Shown: in pieces, positions 9,233 to 17,845 of the stretch
How the letters are laid out: each line of letters opens with the position of its first letter
Numbering within the stretch: position 1 is the first letter of the stretch
DNA from: an uncultured Sphingobacteriales bacterium
GTDB taxonomy: Bacteria > Bacteroidota > Bacteroidia > Chitinophagales > Chitinophagaceae
Direction of reading: 5' to 3'
Length of the DNA: 64,000 nt
Assembly: GCA_937991535.1 (NCBI GenBank)
Contig: CALKHN010000112.1
Location: 159,054-223,053 of the forward strand
The notes under the pieces: model-generated
What the model was told of the DNA's origin: nothing
The model's input: the letters and a program-made list of their open reading frames with translations, nothing else
Databases searched by the model: none
Program-made: the position numbers and the translations under genes

Positions 9233-10723
9233 ATGTCAAAAAATATTACCAAATATCTCTATGAAGAAATGGATAAGCAAGCCGGTCTTGAACACACATT
9301 TCACCGTACAAAAATAGTTGCTACTGTTGGGCCCGCGTGCGATACATATGACAAGTTACTGGAACTGGTAAAGGCAGGAGTAAATGTATTTCGTTTAAAC
9401 TTTTCACACGGTGCGCACGAAGACAAGCTGGCTATTATCGGGCATATCCGGAAGATCAATGAAAGAGAGCCTTACAATATCTGTATTTTAGGCGACCTGC
9501 AGGGTCCAAAGCTGAGGGTAGGCGAAATTGAAAATGGTTCATTGCCCGTTAGCGTTGGCGACATCCTTACATTCACCAACGAAAAATGTATTGGTAATAA
9601 AGAAAAAATATACGTTTCTTATCCCAATCTTGCGGGTGATGTGAAAATAGGCAACAAAATTTTGATAGATGACGGGAAATTGGAGGTGCAGGTTACGGAG
9701 ATCACAGAAAAAGGAGATGTGAAAGTAGTAGTTACTATGCCCGGTGTGCTGTTATCGAAAAAGGGAGTGAACCTGCCTGATACGAAAATATCATTGCCGG
9801 CACTAACCAAAAAAGATCTTGCCGACCTGGATTTTATGATTGAACACGCGTTGGACTGGGTGGCACTTTCCTTTGTGCGAAAAGTTGATGATCTCAAGAT
9901 CATAAGAGATATACTGGCAGAGCGGAAAAGCAAATGCAAGGTGATGGCCAAAATTGAAATGCCCGAAGCCATTGTAAACCTTCGCGAAATCATTCTTGAA
10001 TCCGATGGTATTATGATTGCCCGCGGCGATCTTGGTGTGGAAATACCCGTTGAACAGGTTCCCCTGATACAAAAAGATATTATACGCAAATGCCTCCACA
10101 GGGGTAAACCGGTTATTGTAGCTACACAAATGATGGAAAGCATGATGGACCGCATTAAACCCAACCGTAGCGAGGCTACAGATGTAGCAAATGCGGTATT
10201 GGAAGGAGCAGATGCAGTGATGCTGAGCGGAGAAACAGCTATGGGTCAGCACCCTGTGCTGGTAGTGCAAACCATGCTTAAAATCATCCTGGAAGTAGAA
10301 AAAAAGGAATACCGTTATAACCGCGAAGAAGATCTTAAACCACAGCCGCATTCACCTTCCTTTCACAGCGATGCTATTTGCTACAATGCCTGCAAAATTG
10401 CAAGGGATGTAAATGCGGATGCCCTTATAGCAATGACACAAAGCGGATACACGGCCTTTGTGGTAAGCAGTTACAGGCCTAAATCGCCGTTATATATTTT
10501 TACAAAAGAAAAATCGCTGGTGAACCAGCTTAGCCTGAGCTGGGGCGTAAGACCGTTTTTTTACAGCGAGGAGGAAAATATTGACCAGATCATTTTTGAC
10601 CAGATACAAATTTTAAAAGGAAGAGGCTTTTTAAAAACGGGAGATACTGTAGTAAATACCGGTAGTTTACCTGTTCATCTTCATTTACCTACCAACCTGC
10701 TTAAGATTACAAAAGTAGAGTAA
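9233..10723 (+). CDS. pyk: Pyruvate kinase
   Basis: A 496-residue enzyme converting phosphoenolpyruvate and ADP to pyruvate and ATP. Visible signatures are TKIVATVGPACDTYDKL near the N-terminus, the beta-barrel B domain (about residues 95-190), the K/E active-site motif KVMAKIEMPEAIVNL, the signature IMIARGDLGVEIPVEQV, and ATQMMESM. The C-terminal allosteric domain (from about 380) is present. It lies directly downstream of pfkA. Confidence 0.96.
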   Translation: MSKNITKYLYEEMDKQAGLEHTFHRTKIVATVGPACDTYDKLLELVKAGVNVFRLNFSHGAHEDKLAIIGHIRKINEREPYNICILGDLQGPKLRVGEIENGSLPVSVGDILTFTNEKCIGNKEKIYVSYPNLAGDVKIGNKILIDDGKLEVQVTEITEKGDVKVVVTMPGVLLSKKGVNLPDTKISLPALTKKDLADLDFMIEHALDWVALSFVRKVDDLKIIRDILAERKSKCKVMAKIEMPEAIVNLREIILESDGIMIARGDLGVEIPVEQVPLIQKDIIRKCLHRGKPVIVATQMMESMMDRIKPNRSEATDVANAVLEGADAVMLSGETAMGQHPVLVVQTMLKIILEVEKKEYRYNREEDLKPQPHSPSFHSDAICYNACKIARDVNADALIAMTQSGYTAFVVSSYRPKSPLYIFTKEKSLVNQLSLSWGVRPFFYSEEENIDQIIFDQIQILKGRGFLKTGDTVVNTGSLPVHLHLPTNLLKITKVE

Positions 10724-10734
10724 GACCGGGGGGC

Positions 10735-10765
10735 GAGGTTGCAGGTTGCAGGTTTCAGGGTACAG
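10735..10765. repeat. Short word repeat in spacer
   Basis: The spacer after pyk reads GAGGTTGCAGGTTGCAGGTT then TCAGGGTACAGG, a run of GGTTGCA/GGTTTCA words similar in style to other spacers of the window. Confidence 0.5.
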
Positions 10766-10811
10766 GCGATATCATCAATGCCGCGCTTCCTGCTTACAAG
10801 CATTTTATTAT

Positions 10812-11141
10812 ATGCGCACTATTGTATTGCTGTTGTTTTCTAACATCTTCATGACTATAGCATGGTATGGTCATTTAAAACATCAAAATGTTCCGCTGTG
10901 GAAAGCGATTGCAGTAAGCTGGGGTATTGCTTTTTTTGAATACTGCCTGCAGGTGCCCGCCAATCGTATTGGATACACCAGTGGATTCAGCGCTTTTCAG
11001 TTAAAGATTATACAGGAAGCCATAACACTGGTTGTATTTGTTGCCTTTGCTTTGTTATACCTGCACGAACCGATGCACTGGAAATATTTGCTGAGCTCTA
11101 TTTGCCTTATGGGCGCTGTGTATTTTGCATTTATGAAATGA
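10812..11141 (+). CDS. DUF486 family small membrane protein
   Basis: A 109-residue protein with four hydrophobic segments, matching the DUF486 family (small, EmrE-like fold, function unknown). Characteristic pieces are the N-terminal LLFSNIFMTIAWYGHL, the polar FFEYCLQVPANRIGY loop, and LYLHEPMHWKYLLS. ATG 10812 is preferred over the upstream in-frame start at 10746, because the extra 22 residues derive from the word-repeat spacer and look non-coding. Convergent with the S41 protease gene. Confidence 0.85.
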   Translation: MRTIVLLLFSNIFMTIAWYGHLKHQNVPLWKAIAVSWGIAFFEYCLQVPANRIGYTSGFSAFQLKIIQEAITLVVFVAFALLYLHEPMHWKYLLSSICLMGAVYFAFMK

Positions 11142-11220
11142 GGGGTGGCAATCAGATCGGCAGCATACCAACAAGGAGTTATTCGCAACCACATTCCTAC
11201 ATTCCCACATTCCACATTTT

Positions 11221-11250
11221 CAAATTTTCAAATTTTCAAATTTTCAAATT
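11221..11250. repeat. CAAATTTT tandem repeat
   Basis: The 8-mer CAAATTTT is repeated three and a half times head to tail, preceded by CACATTCCTACATTCCCACA-type words (11190-11220). The array runs into the stop codon of the protease gene (11249-11251, minus strand). A similar CAAATTTTCAAATTTCCACA block occurs at 25317-25340. Confidence 0.85.
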
Positions 11251-12592
11251 ACCACATACTCCTTCTCTCTCCAACCGCTCCTTTAAATCTTTTTATATCT
11301 AATATGCTATTGCTGTTTTCCAGTTTAACTTCCTGTTGCGCACGGGGCGAGATACGTGAAAAAACACCATTGTTTATATAATGCAATGCACTTGCCAGGC
11401 AGCTTTCATTTACGTCGCCCCAGGGTTTATCCAATCCATCATCAACCACGGCATCAGGCTGTAATCCATTGAAATAGTTACCCTCTCCGTTTTTATTTAC
11501 GCTACGGAAGGACACAGGGAAAATGTACCAGTCTCCTACACCAATATTAAAATAGCCCACAGGTTTTCCATGACTTGCCCTGCCAATGAGCTTTACATCC
11601 ATATATGGTTTTAGACTATTAATCAGCAGTTCACTTGCGGACGCCGTATTTTTGGTTATTATAAAAAAAATACGGCTAAGATTAAGCTGTCCCTTTTTTT
11701 GATAGTTGATTGTAGTGTCAAGAAGCGCACTGTAGTTATCGTTAAATTTTTCCTGCAGCATAACACCGTCGTTACCCGCGGCAGGTACCAAATAATTTGC
11801 CAGTTCATTCTGAAGTTCTACATAGCCTCCCCCGTTGTACCGGAGGTCTATTACCATATCAGTAACCCCAGCGGCAGAAAACGTACTGAAAATATTGGCA
11901 AGCCGGCTTTTGATATTAACAATATTGCCTAAAAATGAATTATAGACAAAGTACCCTGTTTTATTACCGCCATCGGTATATATGCTATCCAGAATAATGG
12001 GTTCATCCTGGTATGTTTTAGCAGTAAGTGCAATAACAACATCAGTACCGTCAGGCTTTTTAAAAATAAAACTGGCGGAGGAGCTGTTAAATACAGCATT
12101 GGTAATACGTAATACAGTTGCATCCTCAGTATTCACGGCGGTATTATTATTAACAGATACAATACGCCAGCCCCTTTCTATGCCCGCTGCAGCAGCAGGA
12201 GATGCAGGTTCAACATACGAAACCCGGAGGTCATTGTCAGACATGAAAAATATACCCAGTCCAAAATCGCCACTGATACCGGAACTTACATCGTCCCATT
12301 CATTCTTTTTTATAGCAAAACTCCAGCGGTCTACAGGATCACTAAATCCAGGTTCAGTACTATATGGACGCAACGCCTTCATGATAGCGTCGGGATCGGC
12401 ATAAGCGCTTGCATTAAAATCAGAAGGAAGATTTTTATTCCATAAATAAAGATCTTTTGCATAATTCCATGCACTATCTTTTATCTTATCGTCTGCAGTG
12501 GTATTACCTGAATTGTTATTTTCTTTTTTACAGCCGAAAAAAGAAAACATACAGCCTGAAAAGAAAAGTAAAGCAATGTTTTTCAAATTCAT
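11249..12592 (-). CDS. S41-family C-terminal processing protease, lipoprotein
   Basis: A 447-residue peptidase predicted to be anchored at the cell surface or in the periplasm: N-terminal hydrophobic stretch then lipobox FFGC at residues 17-20. An N-terminal helical domain is followed by a PDZ-like region (about 105-190, FGLGIFFMSDNDLRVSYVEP) and the S41 catalytic domain with the nucleophile Ser in ITKNTASASELLIN and the general-base Lys in GRASHGKPVGYF. The VIDLRYNGGG motif is typical. The last 20 or so residues are low in similarity to the family and adjoin a simple repeat, so the native C-terminus may be shorter. Confidence 0.88.
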   Translation of the reverse strand: MNLKNIALLFFSGCMFSFFGCKKENNNSGNTTADDKIKDSAWNYAKDLYLWNKNLPSDFNASAYADPDAIMKALRPYSTEPGFSDPVDRWSFAIKKNEWDDVSSGISGDFGLGIFFMSDNDLRVSYVEPASPAAAAGIERGWRIVSVNNNTAVNTEDATVLRITNAVFNSSSASFIFKKPDGTDVVIALTAKTYQDEPIILDSIYTDGGNKTGYFVYNSFLGNIVNIKSRLANIFSTFSAAGVTDMVIDLRYNGGGYVELQNELANYLVPAAGNDGVMLQEKFNDNYSALLDTTINYQKKGQLNLSRIFFIITKNTASASELLINSLKPYMDVKLIGRASHGKPVGYFNIGVGDWYIFPVSFRSVNKNGEGNYFNGLQPDAVVDDGLDKPWGDVNESCLASALHYINNGVFSRISPRAQQEVKLENSNSILDIKRFKGAVGERRSMW

Positions 12593-12733
12593 ATTTCTGC
12601 TATTGAGGTTTGGAACAGAAGGTGTACAACGGCAACGGCAAAATACCTCCTGAAATTACGTATTTAGAGGGTATACAGTTGCTCAAAACTTTACCCTTAA
12701 CATTTATTTCCCAAAAATTAACGTTGGCTAACA

Positions 12734-13201
12734 CTAAAAATTAACATTGCAGTTTATCCAGCCGGCATCAAAGTGTGCATTGTATTTTTTATAGAATTGT
12801 ATGGCAGATTCGTTCCAGTCTAATACCTGCCACATCACGCCCGTAAACTTTTTTACCCTGGCTTCCTCCAGCAAACGGTCAAACAACATTTGGCCGATTC
12901 CCCTTCCCCTCCATTCACTCGTAACAATAATATCTTCCAGGTACATTCGCTGACCTTTCCAGGTAGAATAACGGATATAATACAATGCAAATGCTACAAT
13001 TTCACTCCCACCGTTTCCTTCCAACGAAGTTTCTGCTACGAAAGCCCACCATACCGGGTTATCCCCAAAACCACTTTCAACAAAATGCTCAGCATCAACC
13101 GTTACTTCCTGTGGCGCTTTCTCAAATTCTGCCAGTTCATGCACCAGTTCCATGAGCCTTGTGCAATCTTCCTTTACTGCGGGTCTTATTATTATACTCA
13201 T
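12734..13201 (-). CDS. GNAT N-acetyltransferase, diamine acetyltransferase-like
   Basis: A 155-residue acetyl-CoA-dependent acetyltransferase. The coenzyme A pyrophosphate loop is RGRGIGQMLF, preceded by the YLEDIIVTSEWR strand, and the C-terminal DWNESAIQFYKKYNA segment matches the SSAT/thialysine acetyltransferase subgroup that acetylates small diamines. Substrate assignment is by resemblance only. The gene is flanked by word-repeat spacers and has no operon partner. Confidence 0.8.
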   Translation of the reverse strand: MSIIIRPAVKEDCTRLMELVHELAEFEKAPQEVTVDAEHFVESGFGDNPVWWAFVAETSLEGNGGSEIVAFALYYIRYSTWKGQRMYLEDIIVTSEWRGRGIGQMLFDRLLEEARVKKFTGVMWQVLDWNESAIQFYKKYNAHFDAGWINCNVNF

Positions 13202-13336
13202 GCTTAGTTGATATTGATTGATTGAGGCTTTCAGCAGTCAGCGGTCAGCCGTGAGCAGTCAGCCAATAGTATAAAAGCACTCTTTCACGTCTCACTTCTC
13301 TCGTCTCACTACTCACTTCTCACCACCCCCTCTCCC
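13202..13336. repeat. Word-repeat spacer (TCAGC / CTCACT)
   Basis: This 135-base spacer contains about a hundred bases of repeated words: TTTCAGCAGTCAGCGGTCAG, CCGTGAGCAGTCAGCC, then TCTCACTTCTCTCGTCTCAC, TACTCACTTCTCACCACC. It separates the GNAT gene from the end of the serine hydrolase gene. The same vocabulary occurs at 555-600, 1976-2045, 5177-5215 and 41295-41370. Confidence 0.7.
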
Positions 13337-15145
13337 CTACTTCCGCTTCGCTTTAAATGTGCCATTGGGCTGAATAAAACGCATACCTGTTACGTTATCA
13401 CCCGTTACATCAAATTTAACACTGTACCCTTCAAGCACTTTCAGTTTAAAGGTATGATCACCCAATGCTATGGTTTCATATTCGGGCTGACCGGGAACAA
13501 ATACAAATAAAGTTTCTCCTTTAAGATAAACCTTCGTTGTCATACCGCCCAACTCATATTCACCCACATATTTTTGAAGCTTTTCTTTGCTTATGGATCT
13601 GGCTATGGGCTTATACACAAATTCAACTGGTTTTACGGAAGGTTCCAGTGTCAAATTCAAACTTCCAATCTTACCGTCATCCCTGGTTGCAAAATTTAAA
13701 ACCGTACCCCCGGAAGAAGTATCCAGCCCCTCCTCTTTGTCAAAACCTTTTATTTCAAACACATCGTAATGATAATGACGCAGCCACAAAGAGTCTTTAT
13801 TTGTTTTGGCAAAAAGAGAATCATTTCTCTGGTATATTTCCACGTTGCCGTAACCGGGATTGTTAAATACACCCTCATAATCTTTAAGTGGATGAGAAGG
13901 TTTAGTACCTGCCACACGATTAGACGTTTTATTCTTTTCTGCTTCCTTTGCCCGCAGCGTGGCTTTGGCGGCTGCCAGCTTAAGCTCGTTGCTCCAGTTC
14001 CTGTACTGCAGTTTCAGCATCCGGTCGGCAATTAAATTACGCGCAGCAGAAGGTATGGCAGACCCATTTTGATTGGTAAGCACAACAATTCCGATACTAT
14101 CGGAGGGAAAAAAACTGGTGCTCGCAGAAAACCCGTCAATATTGCCTCCATGCTCCACGCGGTAATGCCCACGGTAGGAAGTGAGAAACCATGCCAGTCC
14201 GTAGTTCGAAAAATAAATATCCGGGCTTTCCTTTTCCGGTAACGCCCCGCCTACAGCCATTTGAGCGCTGATAGCTTCCCGTGTATACGATTCGGGGATG
14301 ATTTCTTTACCATTGAATTTTCCATTGTTTATCCAGGTTATTATCCAGTTGGCCATTTCCGTAACACTGCTGTTGATGCTGCCCGCCGGGCCCATGCCGT
14401 CAATATTAAAATAGTCAAGCTGTTTAATACTGCTGTCTTTTTTTAAACTATAGCCGAGGGAAGCGTCATCGTCCTGCTCCATATTTTTTACACTCAGGTT
14501 GGAGCGGCTCATACCAAGAGGGGTAAATATTTTTCCCTTTATATTTTCTTCCCACGATTTGCCGGTTATTTTTTCAGTGATCATGCCCTGGGTAAGGAAC
14601 ATAAAATTATTATACTGCCATCTTTCTCTTATACCTGTATTGGGCTCCAGGTATTGTATGCGTTGCCGTAAGCTATCGCGCGAAGCAGTGGGAAACAGGT
14701 ACCACGAATAATCGTGACGGGGCAGGCCGGTACGATGTGTCATCATATCACGCACGGTGATCTTTTCATTCATATCGCTATTAAAGAAATGCAATGCCGG
14801 TAAGTATTCCGTTGCTTTCTTATCCAGTGATAGTTTTCCATCTTTTTCCAGCATGCCCAGCAGGGAAGCAGTAAAGGCTTTGGTGCAGGAGCCTATAGCA
14901 AAAAGCGTATTGGGTGTAACCGGTTTTTTGGCGGCATAGTCCCGATAGCCAAACCCTTTGCTATAGACTACTTTATTTTTTTCTACAACAGCCACGGCAA
15001 ATCCCGCGGCGTTCCAGTCTTTCAGCAATTTTTCAAGGGCCGTATCCAACCCGGAAAGCCGTTTATCGGGTTGTATTTTACTTTTTTGCGCAGTGGCAAA
15101 TACAGAAAACAGGAGTATAAAGGAAAGAGGGATCAGTCTTTTCAT
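13337..15145 (-). CDS. Secreted beta-lactamase-fold serine hydrolase with DUF3471 domain
   Basis: A 602-residue protein starting at the ATG giving MKRLIPLSFILLFSVFATAQ, a clean signal peptide; the frame is open 60 bases further upstream but those residues are not signal-like. The class C beta-lactamase/esterase fold covers about residues 35-370, with S-x-x-K as SCTKAF near residue 87 and a Tyr motif in QYNNFMF. The HGG motif near the end (VEHGGNIDGF) replaces KTG. Residues 400-600 form the lipocalin-like DUF3471 type extension. Such proteins are usually peptidases or esterases rather than true beta-lactamases. It follows the Cys/Met enzyme gene by 56 bases. Confidence 0.85.
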   Translation of the reverse strand: MKRLIPLSFILLFSVFATAQKSKIQPDKRLSGLDTALEKLLKDWNAAGFAVAVVEKNKVVYSKGFGYRDYAAKKPVTPNTLFAIGSCTKAFTASLLGMLEKDGKLSLDKKATEYLPALHFFNSDMNEKITVRDMMTHRTGLPRHDYSWYLFPTASRDSLRQRIQYLEPNTGIRERWQYNNFMFLTQGMITEKITGKSWEENIKGKIFTPLGMSRSNLSVKNMEQDDDASLGYSLKKDSSIKQLDYFNIDGMGPAGSINSSVTEMANWIITWINNGKFNGKEIIPESYTREAISAQMAVGGALPEKESPDIYFSNYGLAWFLTSYRGHYRVEHGGNIDGFSASTSFFPSDSIGIVVLTNQNGSAIPSAARNLIADRMLKLQYRNWSNELKLAAAKATLRAKEAEKNKTSNRVAGTKPSHPLKDYEGVFNNPGYGNVEIYQRNDSLFAKTNKDSLWLRHYHYDVFEIKGFDKEEGLDTSSGGTVLNFATRDDGKIGSLNLTLEPSVKPVEFVYKPIARSISKEKLQKYVGEYELGGMTTKVYLKGETLFVFVPGQPEYETIALGDHTFKLKVLEGYSVKFDVTGDNVTGMRFIQPNGTFKAKRK

Positions 15146-15201
15146 AACAGCATGTTTTGAACAAATTAAATTATGGCAGCTTAAATAAATGTGCAGGAAA
15201 A

Positions 15202-16428
15202 TCATTTCAACGCCTGTTCCAGGTCGCTAAGGATATCTTCTATATTTTCCATGCCCACGCTCATGCGAATCAGTCCATCGGTTATGCCATACCGTTCTCT
15301 TTGCTCTTTAGGTACGCTGTAATGTGTCATAGAGGCTGGATGCGATAACAAAGTATCACAGGTACCAAGCGATACTGTTCGTGTACACAATTGTAATTTA
15401 TTCATGAAGTTAATGCCCGACTGTAAACCACCTTTCAGCTCAAAACTCATCATAGCGCCGGGATGCCGCATTTGCTTTCTGGCTACCGTGTAGTCCGGAT
15501 GAGATGTCAATCCGTTATAGTTTACCGAGGCCACTGCTTTATGTGTACTTAGCAGCGCGGCCACCTTTTCGGCATTGCCGCAGTGCCTTTCCATTCTCAC
15601 CTCAAGGGTTTTCATGCCATTCACCAGCAAAAAAGCATCAAAAGGACTGCTGCTGCCGCCCAGGGCTTTATACACTTTGTACGCCTTACCCTTCATAAAG
15701 GAAATATCCCTGCTCATAAACACGCCACCGATAGCAGTGCCATGCCCGTTAAGAAATTTGGTGGTAGAATGAATGACAAAATCAACACCATACTTAAAGG
15801 GTTGCTGAAGATAAGGCGTTGCAAAAGTATTATCGCAGGCAATGATCTTGCCGTATTGTTTGCCCAGTTCAGTTAACGCTTCAATATCTACACATTGAAT
15901 AGTAGGGTTGGCAGGCGTTTCAAGATATATCATCTTTATGGCAGGATGCTTCTTCAGCATGTCTTCTGCTATATTAAGATCCCGCAAGTCGGCGATCACC
16001 GCCTCTACACCGAAGGTGGGCAACAGTGTATTCATCTGCTCCTGCGTGCCACCGTAAAGGGAGTAATGTGATAAAATTTTATCGCCGGCTTTTAAAGTAC
16101 TCATCATCAAGGTACTGACGGCTGCCATACCTGAGGATTGTAAATACGCCTTTAAAACAAGGGGATTACCGTACTCGTCTGTAAGGCCAAAAGATTCCAT
16201 GGCAGCGATCTTTTCTTCGGCTTCATGAAAGGTGGGATTGCCCCAGCGGGTATAGATATAGCCCGGCTCTTTGCCGCTAAAACGGCGCATGCCCTGTTCG
16301 GCATCATCATATACAAAAGTAGAAGTAGCATATACCGGGGTAAGATGAGCATAATTCGGATCCTGCCGGTGGCCGGCATGTATAGCTAATGAACTAAAAC
16401 CTGTGAAGGGAAACATTTTATCTGACAT
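15202..16428 (-). CDS. Cys/Met metabolism PLP-dependent enzyme (methionine gamma-lyase / sulfhydrylase type)
   Basis: A 408-residue fold-type I PLP enzyme. Signatures are YTRWGNPTFHEAEEKIAAME near residue 60, the SSGMAAV loop, the YLETPANPT segment, the DNTFATPYLQQP strand, and the Schiff-base Lys in VIHSTTKFLNGHG. It could be a methionine gamma-lyase, cystathionine gamma-synthase/lyase or O-acetylhomoserine sulfhydrylase; the sequence alone does not settle which, although the C-terminal SLGTCDTLLSHPASMTH favours a lyase/sulfhydrylase of the MetC/MetB group. Confidence 0.88.
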   Translation of the reverse strand: MSDKMFPFTGFSSLAIHAGHRQDPNYAHLTPVYATSTFVYDDAEQGMRRFSGKEPGYIYTRWGNPTFHEAEEKIAAMESFGLTDEYGNPLVLKAYLQSSGMAAVSTLMMSTLKAGDKILSHYSLYGGTQEQMNTLLPTFGVEAVIADLRDLNIAEDMLKKHPAIKMIYLETPANPTIQCVDIEALTELGKQYGKIIACDNTFATPYLQQPFKYGVDFVIHSTTKFLNGHGTAIGGVFMSRDISFMKGKAYKVYKALGGSSSPFDAFLLVNGMKTLEVRMERHCGNAEKVAALLSTHKAVASVNYNGLTSHPDYTVARKQMRHPGAMMSFELKGGLQSGINFMNKLQLCTRTVSLGTCDTLLSHPASMTHYSVPKEQRERYGITDGLIRMSVGMENIEDILSDLEQALK

Positions 16429-16617
16429 ACTGAATTAGAATTAAAATAATCGAAGTGTAGGTGGCCGATTGTCAAAATTACGTGAAAAGAATAAGTAAAC
16501 CGCTGAGTAAAAAGATAAGTAGCATTCATCTGTACCTGGATTTACCCGGCAGCATCAAGGTTGTTTCACTAAAATGTTTAATGCGCAAGCACCATTTCTT
16601 AGCTGTTTGTACAGCCC

Positions 16618-16671
16618 AAAAAAAACCCACTGCCTATGTCAGTGGGTTTGCACAACCCGGCGAACCGGGTT
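16618..16671 (-). terminator. Rho-independent terminator and second hairpin after azurin
   Basis: Arms AACCCACTG (16624-16632) and CAGTGGGTT (16640-16648) enclose a 7-nt loop and, read on the minus strand, are followed by a run of eight U. A second stem with arms at 16654-16660 and 16665-16671 and a UUCG loop on the minus strand stands between this terminator and the azurin stop codon. Together they give a strong end to the azurin transcript. Confidence 0.85.
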
Positions 16672-16689
16672 TCAAAATCATTTCAAAAA

Positions 16690-17208
16690 TTATTCTACGA
16701 TGAAATCGCCTTTCATGAAACCATAGTGTCCGGGGAAACTGCATATAAAAGGATAAGTACCTGCAGCAGGAGCTGTAAACTCAATGGTAACACTTTCGCC
16801 GCCACCAATAATTTTGGTATGCGCAATTACATTTGCGCTTTCTGATTCGGGGAAATAATCATTTGCTTTTGCTTCAACAGCTTTCGCAGCAAAAGCAGCA
16901 ACATCTGTTCCGGGCTTTAAGATTACAACGTTATGTCCCATTGCCTCTTTGGATAGTTTACCAGAATGATGAAGCGTAAGTGTAACTTTTTGACCGGCTT
17001 TTGCCCTGAGCTCTGTTTTGTCAAATTTCATTACATCGTTTCCTGTAATTTCAAGCGTTACACCTTCGGCTGCAGGTGTTGCAGCAGGTGTTTCTGCTTT
17101 TTGTTCTTCAGCAGCAGGTTGTTCAGACGTTTTTGATGATTCATCTCCACCACCGCATGCAGCCAGACTAACCACGCCGGCGATCAGTACATACTTAATA
17201 ATTTTCAT
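16690..17208 (-). CDS. Azurin-type blue copper lipoprotein
   Basis: A 172-residue electron-transfer protein. ATG 17208 gives MKIIKYVLIAGVVSLAACGG, a lipoprotein signal with Cys after LAA; the upstream start at 17253 would add a non-signal stretch. An Ala/Glu/Pro-rich linker (residues 20-48) leads to the cupredoxin domain. Copper ligands are visible: His in MGHNVVIL, then Cys, His and Met in the ICSFPGHYGFMKG loop. Azurins pass electrons between respiratory complexes or to oxidases in the periplasm. It is monocistronic with its own terminator. Confidence 0.93.
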   Translation of the reverse strand: MKIIKYVLIAGVVSLAACGGGDESSKTSEQPAAEEQKAETPAATPAAEGVTLEITGNDVMKFDKTELRAKAGQKVTLTLHHSGKLSKEAMGHNVVILKPGTDVAAFAAKAVEAKANDYFPESESANVIAHTKIIGGGESVTIEFTAPAAGTYPFICSFPGHYGFMKGDFIVE

Positions 17209-17271
17209 GATATTTAAATTTTTTTGCAAAGGTACAGAGCAAATCCAGAACAAAAAACAAAATATCAGAAA

Positions 17272-17742
17272 TTAATGTACATTGAAAGCCTTCTGCACCG
17301 ACTGGAGGTTTTTCAGGTCTACACCTTTATGCAATGCTAATCTCGTTGCATCAATCAGAATAACTTTTGCGGAAACCGTTTGTCCGGGAGGGTTGATGGG
17401 ATTGCCCGATAATGCGCTCATATCAATGCTAATATACCCTTCTCCGTGAATAGCGCCATACGTAATGCCATCAAACACCTGCGGAAGCGCTTCATAATAA
17501 GAAGTACCGGAAAACGAAAGGTATACCAATACCGCTCCATCCTGGTAAACAACATTATCCAGTTCAGGAATATCCAGTTCGGCAGAATAACTTTCCCCGC
17601 CATTCGTAGTGGTCCAATCGCCGGGAACAATATTGTATACTGCCGAAAATGCCTGGTCTACCTTTTGCACCTCGGTAACTTCTTTCGTGCAGGAAGAAAA
17701 AATTAAAAGTGCCAGCGCCGAAAGTAAAAACAATCTTTTCAT
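17272..17742 (-). CDS. Small lipoprotein of unknown function
   Basis: A 156-residue protein with a lipoprotein signal, MKRLFLLSALALLIFSSC. The mature part has alternating beta-strand-like segments (VPGDWTTTNGGESYSAELD, then GAVLVYLSFSGTSYYEALP) with no motif I recognise. It reads like the small beta-rich lipoproteins common in this phylum. It lies 63 bp upstream of azurin on the same strand, but the spacing does not prove co-transcription. Confidence 0.75.
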   Translation of the reverse strand: MKRLFLLSALALLIFSSCTKEVTEVQKVDQAFSAVYNIVPGDWTTTNGGESYSAELDIPELDNVVYQDGAVLVYLSFSGTSYYEALPQVFDGITYGAIHGEGYISIDMSALSGNPINPPGQTVSAKVILIDATRLALHKGVDLKNLQSVQKAFNVH

Positions 17743-17845
17743 AACATAATTTTTAAGTTAACGAAGTAATACAAGTGTTTGTTACATTTGGTAAATAAGA
17801 CAAATATTATTACCCGGAGTTTAAAAGACATTTATATTCCATCTT

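Noticed and set aside
10746..10811. N-terminal extension of the DUF486 protein
   Set aside because: The codons come from a GGTTGCAGG word repeat and are absent from the family.
11221..11250. Origin of replication iterons
   Set aside because: This is a short AT-rich tandem array inside a spacer overlapping a stop codon, with no DnaA boxes or replication gene nearby.
13337..15145. Antibiotic resistance beta-lactamase
   Set aside because: The SxxK motif is present, but the KTG box is replaced by HGG and a DUF3471 domain is attached, which fits esterase/peptidase relatives better.
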